Shown here: positions 1 to 12,890 of the stretch, in pieces | Layout: the number at the start of each line of letters is the position of its first letter | How positions within the stretch are numbered: position 1 is the stretch's first letter | Source of the DNA: Bathymodiolus brooksi | Taxonomy: Eukaryota > Mollusca > Bivalvia > Mytilida > Modiolidae | DNA: 64,000 nt | Assembly: GCA_963680875.1 (NCBI GenBank) | Contig: OY804577.1 | Span: 146,710,196 to 146,774,195, forward strand | Direction of reading: 5' to 3' | Program-made: the position numbers and the translations under genes | Notes under the pieces: model-generated | Told to the model about the DNA's origin: nothing | Databases searched by the model: none | What the model saw: the letters and a program-made list of their open reading frames with translations, nothing else

Positions 1-3000
1 TTCCACGGTCCTGGTTTCTATGTCAGTGTATAACTAGTACTGATATCAGTGGCTTAACCAGTAAAAGTCTCCTGAGTTCCACGGTCCTGGTTTCTATGTC
101 AGTGTATAACTAGTACTGATATCAGTGGCTTAACCAGTAAAAGTCTCCAGATTTCCACGGTCCTGGTTTCTATGTCAGTGTATAACTAGTACTGATATCA
201 GTGGCTTAACCAGTAAAAGTCTCCAGATTTCCACGGTCCTGGTTTCTGTCAGTGTATAACTAGTACTGATATCAGTGGCTTAACCAGTAAAAGTCTCCAG
301 ATTTCCACGGTCCTGGTTTCTATGTCAGTGTATAACTAGTACTGATATCAGTGGCTTAACCAATAAGTCTCCAGATTTCCATGGTCCTGGTTTCTAGGTC
401 AGTGTATAACTAGTACTGATATCAGTGGCTTAACCAGTAAAAGTCTCCAGATTTCCACGGTCCTGGTTTCTATGTCAGTGTATAACTAATACTGATATCA
501 GTGGCTTAACCAGTAAAAGTCTCCAGATTTCCATGGTCCTGGTTTCTATGTCAAGTGTATAACTAGTACTGATATCAGTGGCTTAACCAGTAAAAGTCTC
601 CAGATTTCCAAGGTCCTGGTTTCTATGTCAGTGTATAACTAGTACTGATATCAGTGGCTTAACCAGTAAAAGTCTCCAGATTTCCACGGTCCTGGTTTCT
701 ATGTCAGTGTATAACTAGTACTGATATCAGTGGCTTAACCAGTAAAAGTCTCCAGATTTCCATGGTCCTGGTTTCTGTCAGTGTATAACTAGTACTGATA
801 TCAGTGGCTTAACCAGTAAAAGTCTCCAGATTTCCACGGTCCTGGTTTCTATGTCAGTGTATAACTAGTACTGATATCAGTGGCTTAACCAATAAGTCTC
901 CAGATTTTCATGGTCCTGGTTTCTATGTCAGTGTATAACTAGTACTGATATCAGTGGCTTAACCAGTAAAAGTCTCCAGATTTCCATGGTCCTGGTTTCT
1001 ATGTCAGTGTATAACTAGTACTGATATCAGTGGCTTAACCAGTAAAAGTCTCCAGATTTCCATGGTCCTGGTTTCTAATTCAGTGTATAACTAGTACTGA
1101 TATCAGTGGCTTAACCAGTAAAAGTCTCCAGATTTCCACGGTCCTGGTTTCTATGTCAGTGTATAACTAGTACTGATATCAGTGGCTTAACCAGTAAAAG
1201 TCTCCAGATTTCCACGGTCCTGGTTTCTATGTCAGTGTATAACTAGTACTGATATCAGTGGCTTAACCAGTAAAAGTCTCCTGAGTTCCACGGTCCTGGT
1301 TTCTATGTCAGTGTATAACTAGTACTGATATCAGTGGCTTAACCAGTAAAAGTCTCCAGATTTCCACGGTCCTGGTTTCTATGTCAGTGTATAACTAGTA
1401 CTGATATCAGTGGCTTAACCAGTAAAAGTCTCCAGATTTCCACGGTCCTGGTTTCTGTCAGTGTATAACTAGTACTGATATCAGTGGCTTAACCAGTAAA
1501 AGTCTCCAGATTTCCACGGTCCTGGTTTCTATGTCAGTGTATAACTAGTACTGATATCAGTGGCTTAACCAATAAGTCTCCAGATTTCCATGGTCCTGGT
1601 TTCTAGGTCAGTGTATAACTAGTACTGATATCAGTGGCTTAACCAGTAAAAGTCTCCAGATTTCCACGGTCCTGGTTTCTATGTCAGTGTATAACTAATA
1701 CTGATATCAGTGGCTTAACCAGTAAAAGTCTCCAGATTTCCATGGTCCTGGTTTCTATGTCAAGTGTATAACTAGTACTGATATCAGTGGCTTAACCAGT
1801 AAAAGTCTCCAGATTTCCAAGGTCCTGGTTTCTATGTCAGTGTATAACTAGTACTGATATCAGTGGCTTAACCAGTAAAAGTCTCCAGATTTCCACGGTC
1901 CTGGTTTCTATGTCAGTGTATAACTAGTACTGATATCAGTGGCTTAACCAGTAAAAGTCTCCAGATTTCCATGGTCCTGGTTTCTGTCAGTGTATAACTA
2001 GTACTGATATCAGTGGCTTAACCAGTAAAAGTCTCCAGATTTCCACGGTCCTGGTTTCTATGTCAGTGTATAACTAGTACTGATATCAGTGGCTTAACCA
2101 ATAAGTCTCCAGATTTTCATGGTCCTGGTTTCTATGTCAGTGTATAACTAGTACTGATATCAGTGGCTTAACCAGTAAGTCTCCAGATTTCCATGGTCCT
2201 GGTTTCTATGTCAGTGTATAACTAGTACTGATATCAGTGGCTTAACCAGTAAAAGTCTCCAGATTTCCACGGTCCTGGTTTCTATGTCAGTGTATAACCA
2301 GTACTGATATCAGTGGCTTAACCAGTAAAAGTCTCCAGATTTCCACGGTCCTGGTTTCTATGTCAGTGTATAACTAGTACTGATATCAGTGGCTTAACCA
2401 GTAAAAGTCTCCAGATTTCCACGGTCCTGGTTTCTATGTCAGTGAATAACTAGTACTGCTATCAGTGGCTTAACCAGTAAAAGTCTCCAGATTTCCACGG
2501 TCCTGGTTTCTATGTCAGTGTATAACTAGTACTGATATCAGTGGCTTAACCAGTAAAAGTCTCCAGATTTCCACGGTCCTGGTTTCTATGTCAGTGTATA
2601 ACTAGTACTGATATCAGTGGCTTAACTAGTAAAAGTCTCCAGATTTCCACGGTCCTGGTTTCTATGTCAGTGTATAACTAGTACTGATATCAGTGGCTTA
2701 ACCAGTAAAAGTCTCCAGATTTCCATGGTCCTGGTTTCTATGTCAGTGTATAACTAGTACTGATATCAGTGGCTTAACCAGTAAAAGTCTCCAGATTTCC
2801 ATGGTCCTGGTTTCTAATTCAGTGTATAACTAGTACTGATATCAGTGGCTTAACCAGTAAAAGTCTCCAGATTTCCACGGTCCTGGTTTCTATGTCAGTG
2901 TATAACTAGTACTGATATCAGTGGCTTAACCAGTAAAAGTCTCCAGATTTCCACGGTCCTGGTTTCTATGTCAGTGTATAACTAGTACTGATATCAGTGG

Positions 3001-5272
3001 CTTAACCAGTAAAAGTCTCCTGATTTCCACGGTCCTGGTTTCTATGTCAGTGTATAACTAGTACTGATATCAGTGGCTTAACCAATAAGTCTCCAGATTT
3101 CCATGGTCCTGGTTTCTATGTCAGTGTATAACTAGTACTGATATCAGTGGCTTAACCAGTAAAAGTCTCCAGATTTCCACGGTCCTGGTTTCTATGTCAG
3201 TGTATAACTAATACTGATATCAGTGGCTTAACCAGTAAAAGTCTCCAGATTTCCATGGTCCTGGTTTCTATGTCAAGTGTATAACTAGTACTGATATCAG
3301 TGGCTTAACCAGTAAGTCTCCAGATTTCCACAGTCCTGGTTTCTATGTCAGTGTATAACTAGTACTGATATCAGTGGCGTAACCAGTAAAAGTCTCCAGA
3401 TTTCCACGGTCCTGGTTTCTATGTCAGTGTATAACTAGTACTGATATCAGTGGCTTAACCAATAAGTCTCCAGATTTCCATGGTCCTGGTTTCTATGTCA
3501 GTGTATAACTAGTACTGATATCAGTGGCTTAACCAGTAAGTCTCCAGATTTCCATGGTCCTGGTTTCTATGTCAGTGTATAACTAGTACTGATATCAGTG
3601 GCTTAACCAGTAAAAGTCTCCAGATTTCCACGGTCCTGGTTTCTATGTCAGTGTATAACCAGTACTGATATCAGTGGCTTAACCAGTAAAAGTCTCCAGA
3701 TTTCCACGGTCCTGGTTTCTATGTCAGTGTATAACTAGTACTGATATCAGTGGCTTAACCAGTAAAAGTCTCCAGATTTCCACGGTCCTGGTTTCTATGT
3801 CAGTGAATAACTAGTACTGCTATCAGTGGCTTAACCAGTAAAAGTCTCCAGATTTCCACGGTCCTGGTTTCTATGTCAGTGTATAACTAGTACTGATATC
3901 AGTGGCTTAACCAGTAAAAGTCTCCAGATTTCCACGGTCCTGGTTTCTATGTCAGTGTATAACTAGTACTGATATCAGTGGCTTAACTAGTAAAAGTCTC
4001 CAGATTTCCACGGTCCTGGTTTCTATGTCAGTGTATAACTAGTACTGATATCAGTGGCTTAACCAGTAAAAGTCTCCAGATTTCCATGGTCCTGGTTTCT
4101 ATGTCAGTGTATAACTAGTACTGATATCAGTGGCTTAACCAGTAAAAGTCTCCAGATTTCCATGGTCCTGGTTTCTAATTCAGTGTATAACTAGTACTGA
4201 TATCAGTGGCTTAACCAGTAAAAGTTTCCAGATTTCCACGGTCCTGGTTTCTATGTCAGTGTATAACTAGTACTGATATCAGTGGCTTAACCAGTAAAAG
4301 TCTCCAGATTTCCACGGTCCTGGTTTCTATGTCAGTGTATAACTAATACTGATATCAGTGGCTTAACCAGTAAAAGTCTCCAGATTTCCATGGTCCTGGT
4401 TTCTATGTCAAGTGTATAACTAGTACTGATATCAGTGGCTTAACCAGTAAGTCTCCAGATTTCCACAGTCCTGGTTTCTATGTCAGTGTATAACTAGTAC
4501 TGATATCAGTGGCTTAACCAGTAAAAGTCTCCTGATTTCGACGGTCCTGGTTTCTATGTCAGTGTATAACTAGTACTGATATCAGTGGCTTAACCAATAA
4601 GTCTCCAGATTTCCATGGTCCTGGTTTCTATGTCAGTGTATAACTAGTACTGATATCAGTGGCTTAACCAGTAAAAGTCTCCAGATTTCCACGGTCCTGG
4701 TTTCTATGTCAGTGTATAACTAATACTGATATCAGTGGCTTAACCAGTAAAAGTCTCCAGATTTCCATGGTCCTGGTTTCTATGTCAAGTGTATAACTAG
4801 TACTGATATCAGTGGCTTAACCAGTAAGTCTCCAGATTTCCACAGTCCTGGTTTCTATGTCAGTGTATAACTAGTGCTGATATCAGTGGCTTAACCAGTA
4901 AAAGTCTCCAGATTTCCACGGTCCTGGTTTCTATGTCAGTGTATAACTAGTACTGATATCAGTGGCTTAACCAGTAAAAGTCTCGATTTCCATGGTCCTG
5001 GTTTCTATGTCAGTGTATAACTAGTACTGATATCAGTGGCTTAACCAGTAAAAGTCTCCAGATTTCCACGGTCCTGGTTTCTATGTCAGTGTATAACTAG
5101 TACTGATATCAGTGGCTTAATCAGTAAAAGTCTCCAGATTTCCACGGTCCTGGTTTCTATGTCAGTGTATAACTAGTACTGATATCAGTGGCTTAACCAG
5201 TAAAAGTCTCCAGATTTCCACGGTCCTGGTTTCTATGTCAGTGTATAACTAGTACTGATATCAGTGGCTTAA
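1..5272. repeat. 76-bp satellite array with higher-order structure
   Basis: About 69 head-to-tail copies of a 76-bp monomer beginning TTCCACGGTCCTGG. The array starts at the window edge, so it probably continues to the left, and it stops abruptly after GTGGCTTAAT near 5272. Each monomer carries a 12-bp perfect palindrome, ACTGATATCAGT. Monomer variants (a 4-bp shorter CCAATAAG or TTTCTGTCAG form, a CTAATT form, a GTGAATAAC form) recur at fixed distances. Marker variants repeat at 1209 bp in the left third (71/1280, 241/1450, 391/1600) and at 1361 bp further right (2441/3802, 2811/4172), so about 16-18 monomers were copied as blocks. I see no gene. It lies downstream of STT3B. Confidence 0.97.
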
Positions 5273-5546
5273 TCACTTTAGGCAATATTCTTTGTATACT
5301 CATTATACTAACATTTTAATTTTTTCTGAATCCCAGCCGACACCTAGAAAGCGACACAATACTAAAATGAAAGCAAAGGTCACTGAGTATCTTTATGAAC
5401 CACTTTAGGATATATAAAGTAATCATCTAGAATTTTGGAGACCACCTCAACATATTTAACAACATCTAGGAACACTTGAACATTTTTCACCATATGAGCA
5501 TCTTCTGCTGCTTTCGAAAAACTTTTCGGTACAGGAGGGAAAATGT
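5273..5546. other. Non-repetitive spacer, no gene seen
   Basis: AT-rich single-copy-looking sequence between the 76-bp satellite and the SINE. I find no convincing open frame, RNA gene or repeat. It may be intergenic DNA downstream of STT3B. Confidence 0.5.
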
Positions 5547-5560
5547 TCACAACATATAGA
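5547..5560. repeat. SINE target-site duplication, left copy
   Basis: TCACAACATATAGA, identical to 5832-5845 on the other side of the SINE. The pair defines the insertion boundaries. Confidence 0.85.
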
Positions 5561-5831
5561 ATGAATTTGAATTTTGGTGTTTAACGCCACTTTCAGCAAT
5601 ATTTCAGCTATATCATGGCGACCAGTTTTAGTGGTGGAGGAAGCCGGAGTACCCGGAGAAAACCACCGACCCTGGGCAAGCAACTGGTAAACTTTATCAC
5701 TTGCGGCTGCGAGTCGAGTGCACCCTTTTTTTTAACTTACAAAGCTGGGCGCGAACCCACGCCGTATTGGTGATAAGGCTTGTACGGGTTGCTAGATCCA
5801 ATGACCTAACTCATTGAGCCACCCGGCCCCC
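5561..5831 (-). mobile_element. Complete tRNA-derived SINE, mollusc type
   Basis: Read on the minus strand, the element starts at 5831 with GGGCCGGGTGGCTCAATGAG, a tRNA-like head with an A-box-like TGGCTCAATGAG and a B-box-like GGGTTCGCGCCC (about 5744-5755). The body reads GGTCGGTGGTTTTCTCCGGG, then a CCTCCACCACTAAAACTGG stretch. The 3' part is GATATAGCTGAAATATTGC followed by GGCGTTAAACACC and a short A/T-rich tail. That body and tail are what I remember from SINEs widespread in gastropods and bivalves (Nin/Deu-like families). The copy is flanked by a perfect 14-bp direct repeat, TCACAACATATAGA, at 5547-5560 and 5832-5845. That is the target-site duplication expected of LINE-driven retroposition and fixes the length at 271 bp. 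A perfect duplication suggests a young insertion. The family name is from memory. The SINE structure is directly visible. Confidence 0.85.
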
Positions 5832-5845
5832 TCACAACATATAGA
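5832..5845. repeat. SINE target-site duplication, right copy
   Basis: TCACAACATATAGA, a perfect match to 5547-5560. Confidence 0.85.
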
Positions 5846-6341
5846 TGTGGACTGAATAATGAATTATTTGAAAGACATATGACAGTGAAAATACTTTGGT
5901 ATCTTTTCTGGATATAAAATAAAGCAGCAATGTTCAATTTAAGATATTTCTATTCTAACAGTGGACATCTTAGATGTATGGCTGGGCTAGCAGACACAAT
6001 TTTGGAAAGGGAACCCAGGACAATCACAGCCAAGTTTGGGTTAATTCTGCAAAGTGATATCAGGGATTTAAATCTGAAAAGTATGTGACTTACGATGGAA
6101 GGACGACATATGACAAAAGCTGCCAAAAACTCATTGGACCTTTGACCTGGTGAGCTATAAGTTATTAATGGAAATGTCTGGATGTCATTTGTCAGAAATC
6201 CTGATTATGACACATAAAAAAAACTACTTAGATAAATAAAAGTTTATATTCAGCAGATTTCTTGTAAATGTACATGCTATGTACCATACACAACTTACAT
6301 ATATTTTAATTTGAGGTGTTCATTCTAAATACTTCATCAAA
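5846..6341. other. 3' flank of STT3B, no gene seen
   Basis: About 500 bp of AT-rich unique sequence between the SINE and the short 37-bp array. It probably contains the end of the STT3B 3' untranslated region. A minus-strand ATTAAA at 6305-6310, about 425 nt past the stop codon, is the nearest polyadenylation-like hexamer I found. No AATAAA is seen on the minus strand between it and the stop. Otherwise nothing recognisable. Confidence 0.4.
6305..6310 (-). terminator. Possible STT3B polyadenylation hexamer ATTAAA
   Basis: TTTAAT on the plus strand is ATTAAA on the coding strand, about 425 nt beyond the stop codon and just past the short 37-bp repeat. ATTAAA is the commonest variant of AATAAA, but such hexamers are frequent in AT-rich DNA, so this is only a candidate. 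Confidence 0.2.
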
Positions 6342-6642
6342 TGTAGAATGTACCATAGAAATGAGAACTATCAGTTTATATAGAATGTACCATAGAAATG
6401 AGAACTATCAGTTTATGTAGAATGTACCATAGAAATGAGAACTATCAGTTTATGTAGAATGTACCATAGAAATGAGAACTATCAGTTTATGTAGAATGTA
6501 CCATAGAAATGAGAACTATCAGTTTATGTAGAATGTACCATAGAAATGAGAACTATCAGTTTATGTAGAATGTACCATAGAAATGAGAACTATCAGTTTA
6601 TGTAGAATGTACCATAGAAATGAGAACTATCAATTTATGTAG
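6342..6642. repeat. 37-bp tandem repeat, about 8 copies
   Basis: Eight near-identical 37-bp copies starting TAGAATGTACCATAG. The position, 90-390 nt beyond the STT3B stop codon, makes it likely to be transcribed within the 3' untranslated region. The sequence is unrelated to the 37-bp repeats at 24783-26438 and 29849 onward. Confidence 0.95.
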
Positions 6643-6679
6643 CAGTAATATATTGTAGTAATAAGTACACAGAAAACTG

Positions 6680-6919
<240 letters not shown>

Positions 6920-7025
6920 TCAAGTAACACAATTCAGTTGGGAAGATCAAATCAGATTCACTTTGTTTTTGTAATATTATGTATTCCCCCAAAGGACAAA
7001 TATGATATATAAATAGATCATAGGT

Positions 7026-10000
7026 TTACACTGATTCTAAATAACAATCAACCACACATCTCCTTCTTACATTGATTCTAAATAACAATCAACCATACAT
7101 CTCCTTCTTACACTGATTCTGAATGACAATCAACCATACATCTCCTTCTTACACTGATTCTAAATAACAATCAACCACACATCTCCTTCTTACACTGATT
7201 CTAAATGACAATCAACCATACATCTCCTTCTTACACTGATTCTAAATACAATCAACCATACATCTCCTTCTTACACTGATTCTGAATGACAATCAACCAC
7301 ACATCTCCTTCTTACACTGATTCTAAATGACAATCAACCATACATCTCCTTCTTACACTGATTCTAAATAACAATCAACCATACATCTCCTTCTTACACT
7401 GATTCTAAATAACAATCAACCACACATCTCCTTCTTACACTGATTCTAAATGACAATCAACCATACATCTCCTTCTTACACTGATTCTAAATACAATCAA
7501 CCATACATCTCCTTCTTACACTGATTCTGAATGACAATCAACCATACATCTCCTTCTTACACTGATTCTAAATGACAATCAACCATACATCTCCTTCTTA
7601 CACTGATTCTAAATAACAATCAACCACATATCTCCTTCTTACACTGATTCTAAATACAATCAACCATACATCTCCTTCTTACACTGATTCTAAATGACAA
7701 TCAACCACACATCTTACACTGATTCTAAATGACAATCAACCACACATCTCCTTCTTACACTGATTCTAAATGACAATCAACCATACATCTCCTTCTTACT
7801 CTGATTCTAAATGACAATCAACCATACATCTCCTTCTTACACTGATTCTAAATAACAATCAACCACACATCTCCTTCTTACACTGATTCTAAATACAATC
7901 AACCACACATCTCCTTCTTACACTGATTCTAAATGACAATCAACCATACATCTCCTTCTTACACTGATTCTAAATGACAATCAACCACACATCTCCTTCT
8001 TACACTGATTCTAAATGACAATCAACCACACATCTCCTTCTTACACTGATTCTGAATGACAATCAACCACACATCTCCTTCTTACACTGATTCTGAATGA
8101 CAATCAACCACACATCTCCTTCTTACACTGATTCTAAATGACAATCAACTATACATCTCCTTCTTACACTGATTCTAAATGACAATCAACCATACATCTA
8201 CTTCTTACACTGATTCTAAATGACAATCAACCATACATCTCCTTCTTACACTGATTCTAAATGACAATCAACCATACATCTCCTTCTTACACTGATTCTA
8301 AATAACAATCAACCACACATCTCCTTCTTACACTGATTCTAAATACAATCAACCACACATCTCCTTCTTACACTGATTCTAAATGACAATCAACCACACA
8401 TCTCCCTCTTACACTGATTCTAAATGACAATCAACCACACATCTCCTTCTTACACTGATTCTAAATGACAATCAACCATACATCTCCTTCTTACACTGAT
8501 TCTAAATAACAATCAACCACACATCTCCTTCTTACACTGATTCTAAATACAATCAACCACACATCTCCTTCTTACAATGATTCTAAATACAATCAACCAT
8601 ACATATCCTTCTTACACTGATTCTAAATGACAATCAACCATACATCTCCTTCTTACACTGATTCTAAATGACAATCAACCATACATCTCCTTCTTACACT
8701 GATTCTAAATGACAATCAACCATACATCTCCTTCTTACACTGATTCTAAATGACAATCAACCACACATCTCCTTCTTACACTGATTCTGAATGACAATCA
8801 ACCACACATCTCCTTCTTACACTGATTCTGAATGACAATCAACCACACATCTCCTTCTTACACTGATTCTAAATGACAATCAACCATACATCTCCTTCTT
8901 ACACTGATTCTAAATGACAATCAACCATACATCTCCTTCTTACACTGATTCTAAATGACAATCAACCATACATCTCCTTCTTACACTGATTCTAAATAAC
9001 AATCAACCACACATCTCCTTCTTACACTGATTCTAAATACAATCAACCACACATCTCCTTCTTACACTGATTCTAAATGACAATCAACCATACATCTCCT
9101 TCTTACACTGATTCTAAATGACAATCAACCACACATCTCCTTCTTACACTGAATCTAAATGACAATCAACCACACATCTCCTTCTTACACTGATTCTAAA
9201 TGACAATCAACCATACATCTCCTTCTTACACTGATTCTAAATACAATTAATCACACATCTCCTTCTTACACTGATTCTAAATACAATCAACCATACATCT
9301 CCTTCTTACAATGATTCTAAATGACAATCAACCATACATCTCCTTCTTACACTGATTCTAAATAACAATCAACCACACATCTCCTTCTTACACTGATTCT
9401 AAATACAATCAACCACACATCTCCTTCTTACACTGATTCTAAATGACAATCAACCATACATCTCTTCTTACACTGATTCTAAATACAATCAACCATACAT
9501 CTCCTTCTTACACTGATGCTAAATGACAATCAACCACACATCTCATTCTTACACTGATTCTAAATGACAATCAACCATACATCTCCTTCTTACACTGATT
9601 CTAAATAACAATCAACTATACATCTCCTTCTTACACTGATTCTAAATACAATCAACCACACATCTCCTTCTTACACTGATTCTAAATACAATCAACCATA
9701 CATCTCCTTCTTACACTGATTCTAAATGACAATCAACCACACATCTTACACTGATTCTGAATGACAATCAACCACACATCTCCTTCTTACACTGATTCTA
9801 AATGACAATCAACCATACATCTCCTTCTTACACTGATTCTAAATAACAATCAACCACACATCTCCTTCTTACACTGATTCTAAATACAATCAACCATACA
9901 TCTCCTTCTTACACTGATTCTAAATGACAATCAACCACACATCTTACACTGATTCTAAATGACAATCAACCACACATCTCCTTCTTACACTGATTCTAAA

Positions 10001-12600
10001 TGACAATCAACCATACATCTCCTTCTTACACTGATTCTAAATGACAATCAACCATACATCTCCTTCTTACACTGATTCTAAATAACAATCAACCACATAT
10101 CTCCTTCTTACACTGATTCTAAATACAATCAACCACACATCTCCTTCTTACACTGATTCTAAATACAATCAACCATACATATCCTTCTTACACTGATTCT
10201 AAATGACAATCAACCATACATCTCCTTCTTACACTGATTCTAAATGACAATCAACCACACATCTCCTTCTTATACTGATTCTAAATGACAATCAACCATA
10301 CATCTCCTTCTTACACTGATTCTAAATACAATCAACCACACATCTCCTTCTTACACTGATTCTAAATACAATCAACCATACATCTCCTTCTTACACTGAT
10401 TCTAATTGACAATCAACCATACATCTCCTTCTTACACTGATTCTAAATGACAATCAACTATACATCTCCTTCTTACACTGATTCTAAATGACAATCAACC
10501 ACACATCTCCTTCTTACACTGATTCTAAATGACAATCAACCACACATCTCCTTCTTACACTGATTCTAAATGACAATCAACCACACATCTCCTTCTTACA
10601 CTGATTCAAAATGACAATCAACCATACATCTCCTTCTTACACTGATTCTAAATGACAATCAACCATACATCTCCTTCTTACACTGATTCTAAATGACAAT
10701 CAACCATACATCTCCTTCTTACACTGATTCTGAATGACAATCAACCACACATCTCCTTCTTACACAGATTCTAAATGACAATCAACCACACATCTCCTTC
10801 ATACACTGATTCTAAATGACAATCAACCATACATCTCCTTCTTACACTGATTCTAAATGACAATCAACCATACATCTCCTTCTTACACTGATTCTAAATG
10901 ACAATCAACCACACATCTTACACTGATTCTAAATGACAATCAACCATACATCTCCTTCTTACACTGATTCTAAATGACAATCAACCATACATCTCCTTCT
11001 TACACTGATTCTAAATGACAATCAACCACACATCTCCTTCTTACACTGATTCTAAATGACAATCAACCACACATCTCCTTCTTACACTGATTTTAAATGA
11101 CAATCAACCATACATCTCCTTCTTACACTGATTCTAAATGACAATCAACCATACATCTCCTTCTTACACTGATTCTAAATAACAATCAACCACACATCTC
11201 CTTCTTACACTGATTCTAAATACAATCAACCACACATCTCCTTCTTACACTGATTCTAAAAACAATCAACCATACATCTCCTTCTTACACTGATTCTAAA
11301 TGACAATCAACCATACATCTCCTTCTTACACTGATTCTAAATGACAATCAACCACACATCTCCTTCTTACACTGATTCTAAATGACAATCAACCACACAT
11401 CTCCTTCTTACACTGATTCTAAATGACAATCAACCACACATCTCCGTCTTACACTGATTCTAAATGACAATCAACCATACATCTCCTTCTTACACTGATT
11501 CTAAATGACAATCAACCATACATCTCCTTCTTACACTGATTCTAAATGACAATCAACCACAGATCTCCTTCTTACACTGATTCTAAATGACAATCAACCA
11601 CACATCTCCTTCTTACACTGATTCTTAATGACAATCAACCACACATCTCCTTCTTACACTGATTCTAAATGACAATCAACCATACATCTCCTTCTTACAC
11701 TGATTCTAAATGACAATCAACCACACATCTCCTTCTTACACTGATTCTAAATGACAATCAACCATACATCTCCTTCTTACATTGATTCTAAATGACAATC
11801 AACCACACATCTCCTTCTTACACTGATTCTAAATGACAATTAACCACATATCTCCTTCTTACATTGATTCTAAATGACAATCAACCATACATCTCCTTCT
11901 TACACTGATTCTAAATGACAATCAACCATACATCTCCTTCTTACACTGATTCTAAATGACAATCAACCACACATCTCCTTCTTACACTGATTCTAAATGA
12001 CAATTAACCACACATCTCCTTCTTACACTGATTCTAAATGACAATCAACCACACATCTCCTTCTTACACTGATTCTAAAATACAATCAACCATACATCTC
12101 CTTCTTACACTGATTCTAAATGACAATCAACCACACATCTCCTTCTTACACTGATTCTAAATGACAATCAACCATACATCTCCTTCTTACACTGATTCTA
12201 AATGACAATCAACCATACATCTCCTTCTTACACTGATTCTAAATGACAATCAACCATACATCTCCTTCTTACACTGATTCTGAATGACAATCAACCACAC
12301 ATCTCCTTCTTACACTGATTCTAAATGACAATCAACCACACATCTCCTTCTTACATTGATTCTAAATGACAATCAACCATACATCTCCTTCTTACACTGA
12401 TTCTAAATGACAATCAACCATAAAATCTCCTTCTTACACTGATTATAAATGACAATCAACCACACATCTCCTTCTTACACTGATTCTAAATGACAATCAA
12501 CCACACATCTCCTTCTTACACTGATTCTAAATGACAATCAACCACACATCTCCTTCTTACACTGATTCTAAATGACAATCAACCACACATCTCCTTCTTA
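7026..12600. repeat. 41-bp minisatellite, about 136 copies
   Basis: Head-to-tail 41-bp monomers starting TTACACTGATTCTAAATGAC and ending TACATCTCCTTC, all within the last STT3B intron. Monomers fall into a few recurring types: AAATGACAATC, AAATAACAATC, a 40-bp AAATACAATC form, CCACACATC versus CCATACATC, and an 8-bp shorter form lacking TCTCCTTC (near 7711, 9743, 9941 and 10917). Runs of types recur in the same order, showing block duplication. No coding capacity. Confidence 0.98.
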
Positions 12601-12890
12601 ATATGAGGACTTTGTGTTTAGAGAATGCCATGATTCTTGCATGTCAGACAATTTGTGATAGCTTCTAATGAAAGAGAACAGTGAGCGATGGGCTCACACA
12701 GCTCATGCTTTCAGTAGAAAGTGGATTGAGAACATTATTCTACTCCTGGAGAGAAGAGACAGTACAGTATGTTAAAAATGTTAATTACATCAAGTAAAAG
12801 ACAGCACTTGTTAATAACTGATAGTGACACTTGGGGTTAATGTGAGACAAAACATAAACCACATTTTTCATCATTATGTCATTTTTTAAC
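12601..12890. other. Intronic spacer between two minisatellites
   Basis: 290 bp of non-repetitive AT-rich DNA separating the 41-bp and 35-bp arrays. I see no exon, RNA gene or transposon end here. Confidence 0.5.

Noticed and set aside
5456..5683. 75-codon minus-strand frame
   Set aside because: It lies mostly in the body of the SINE, whose structure and target duplication explain the sequence.
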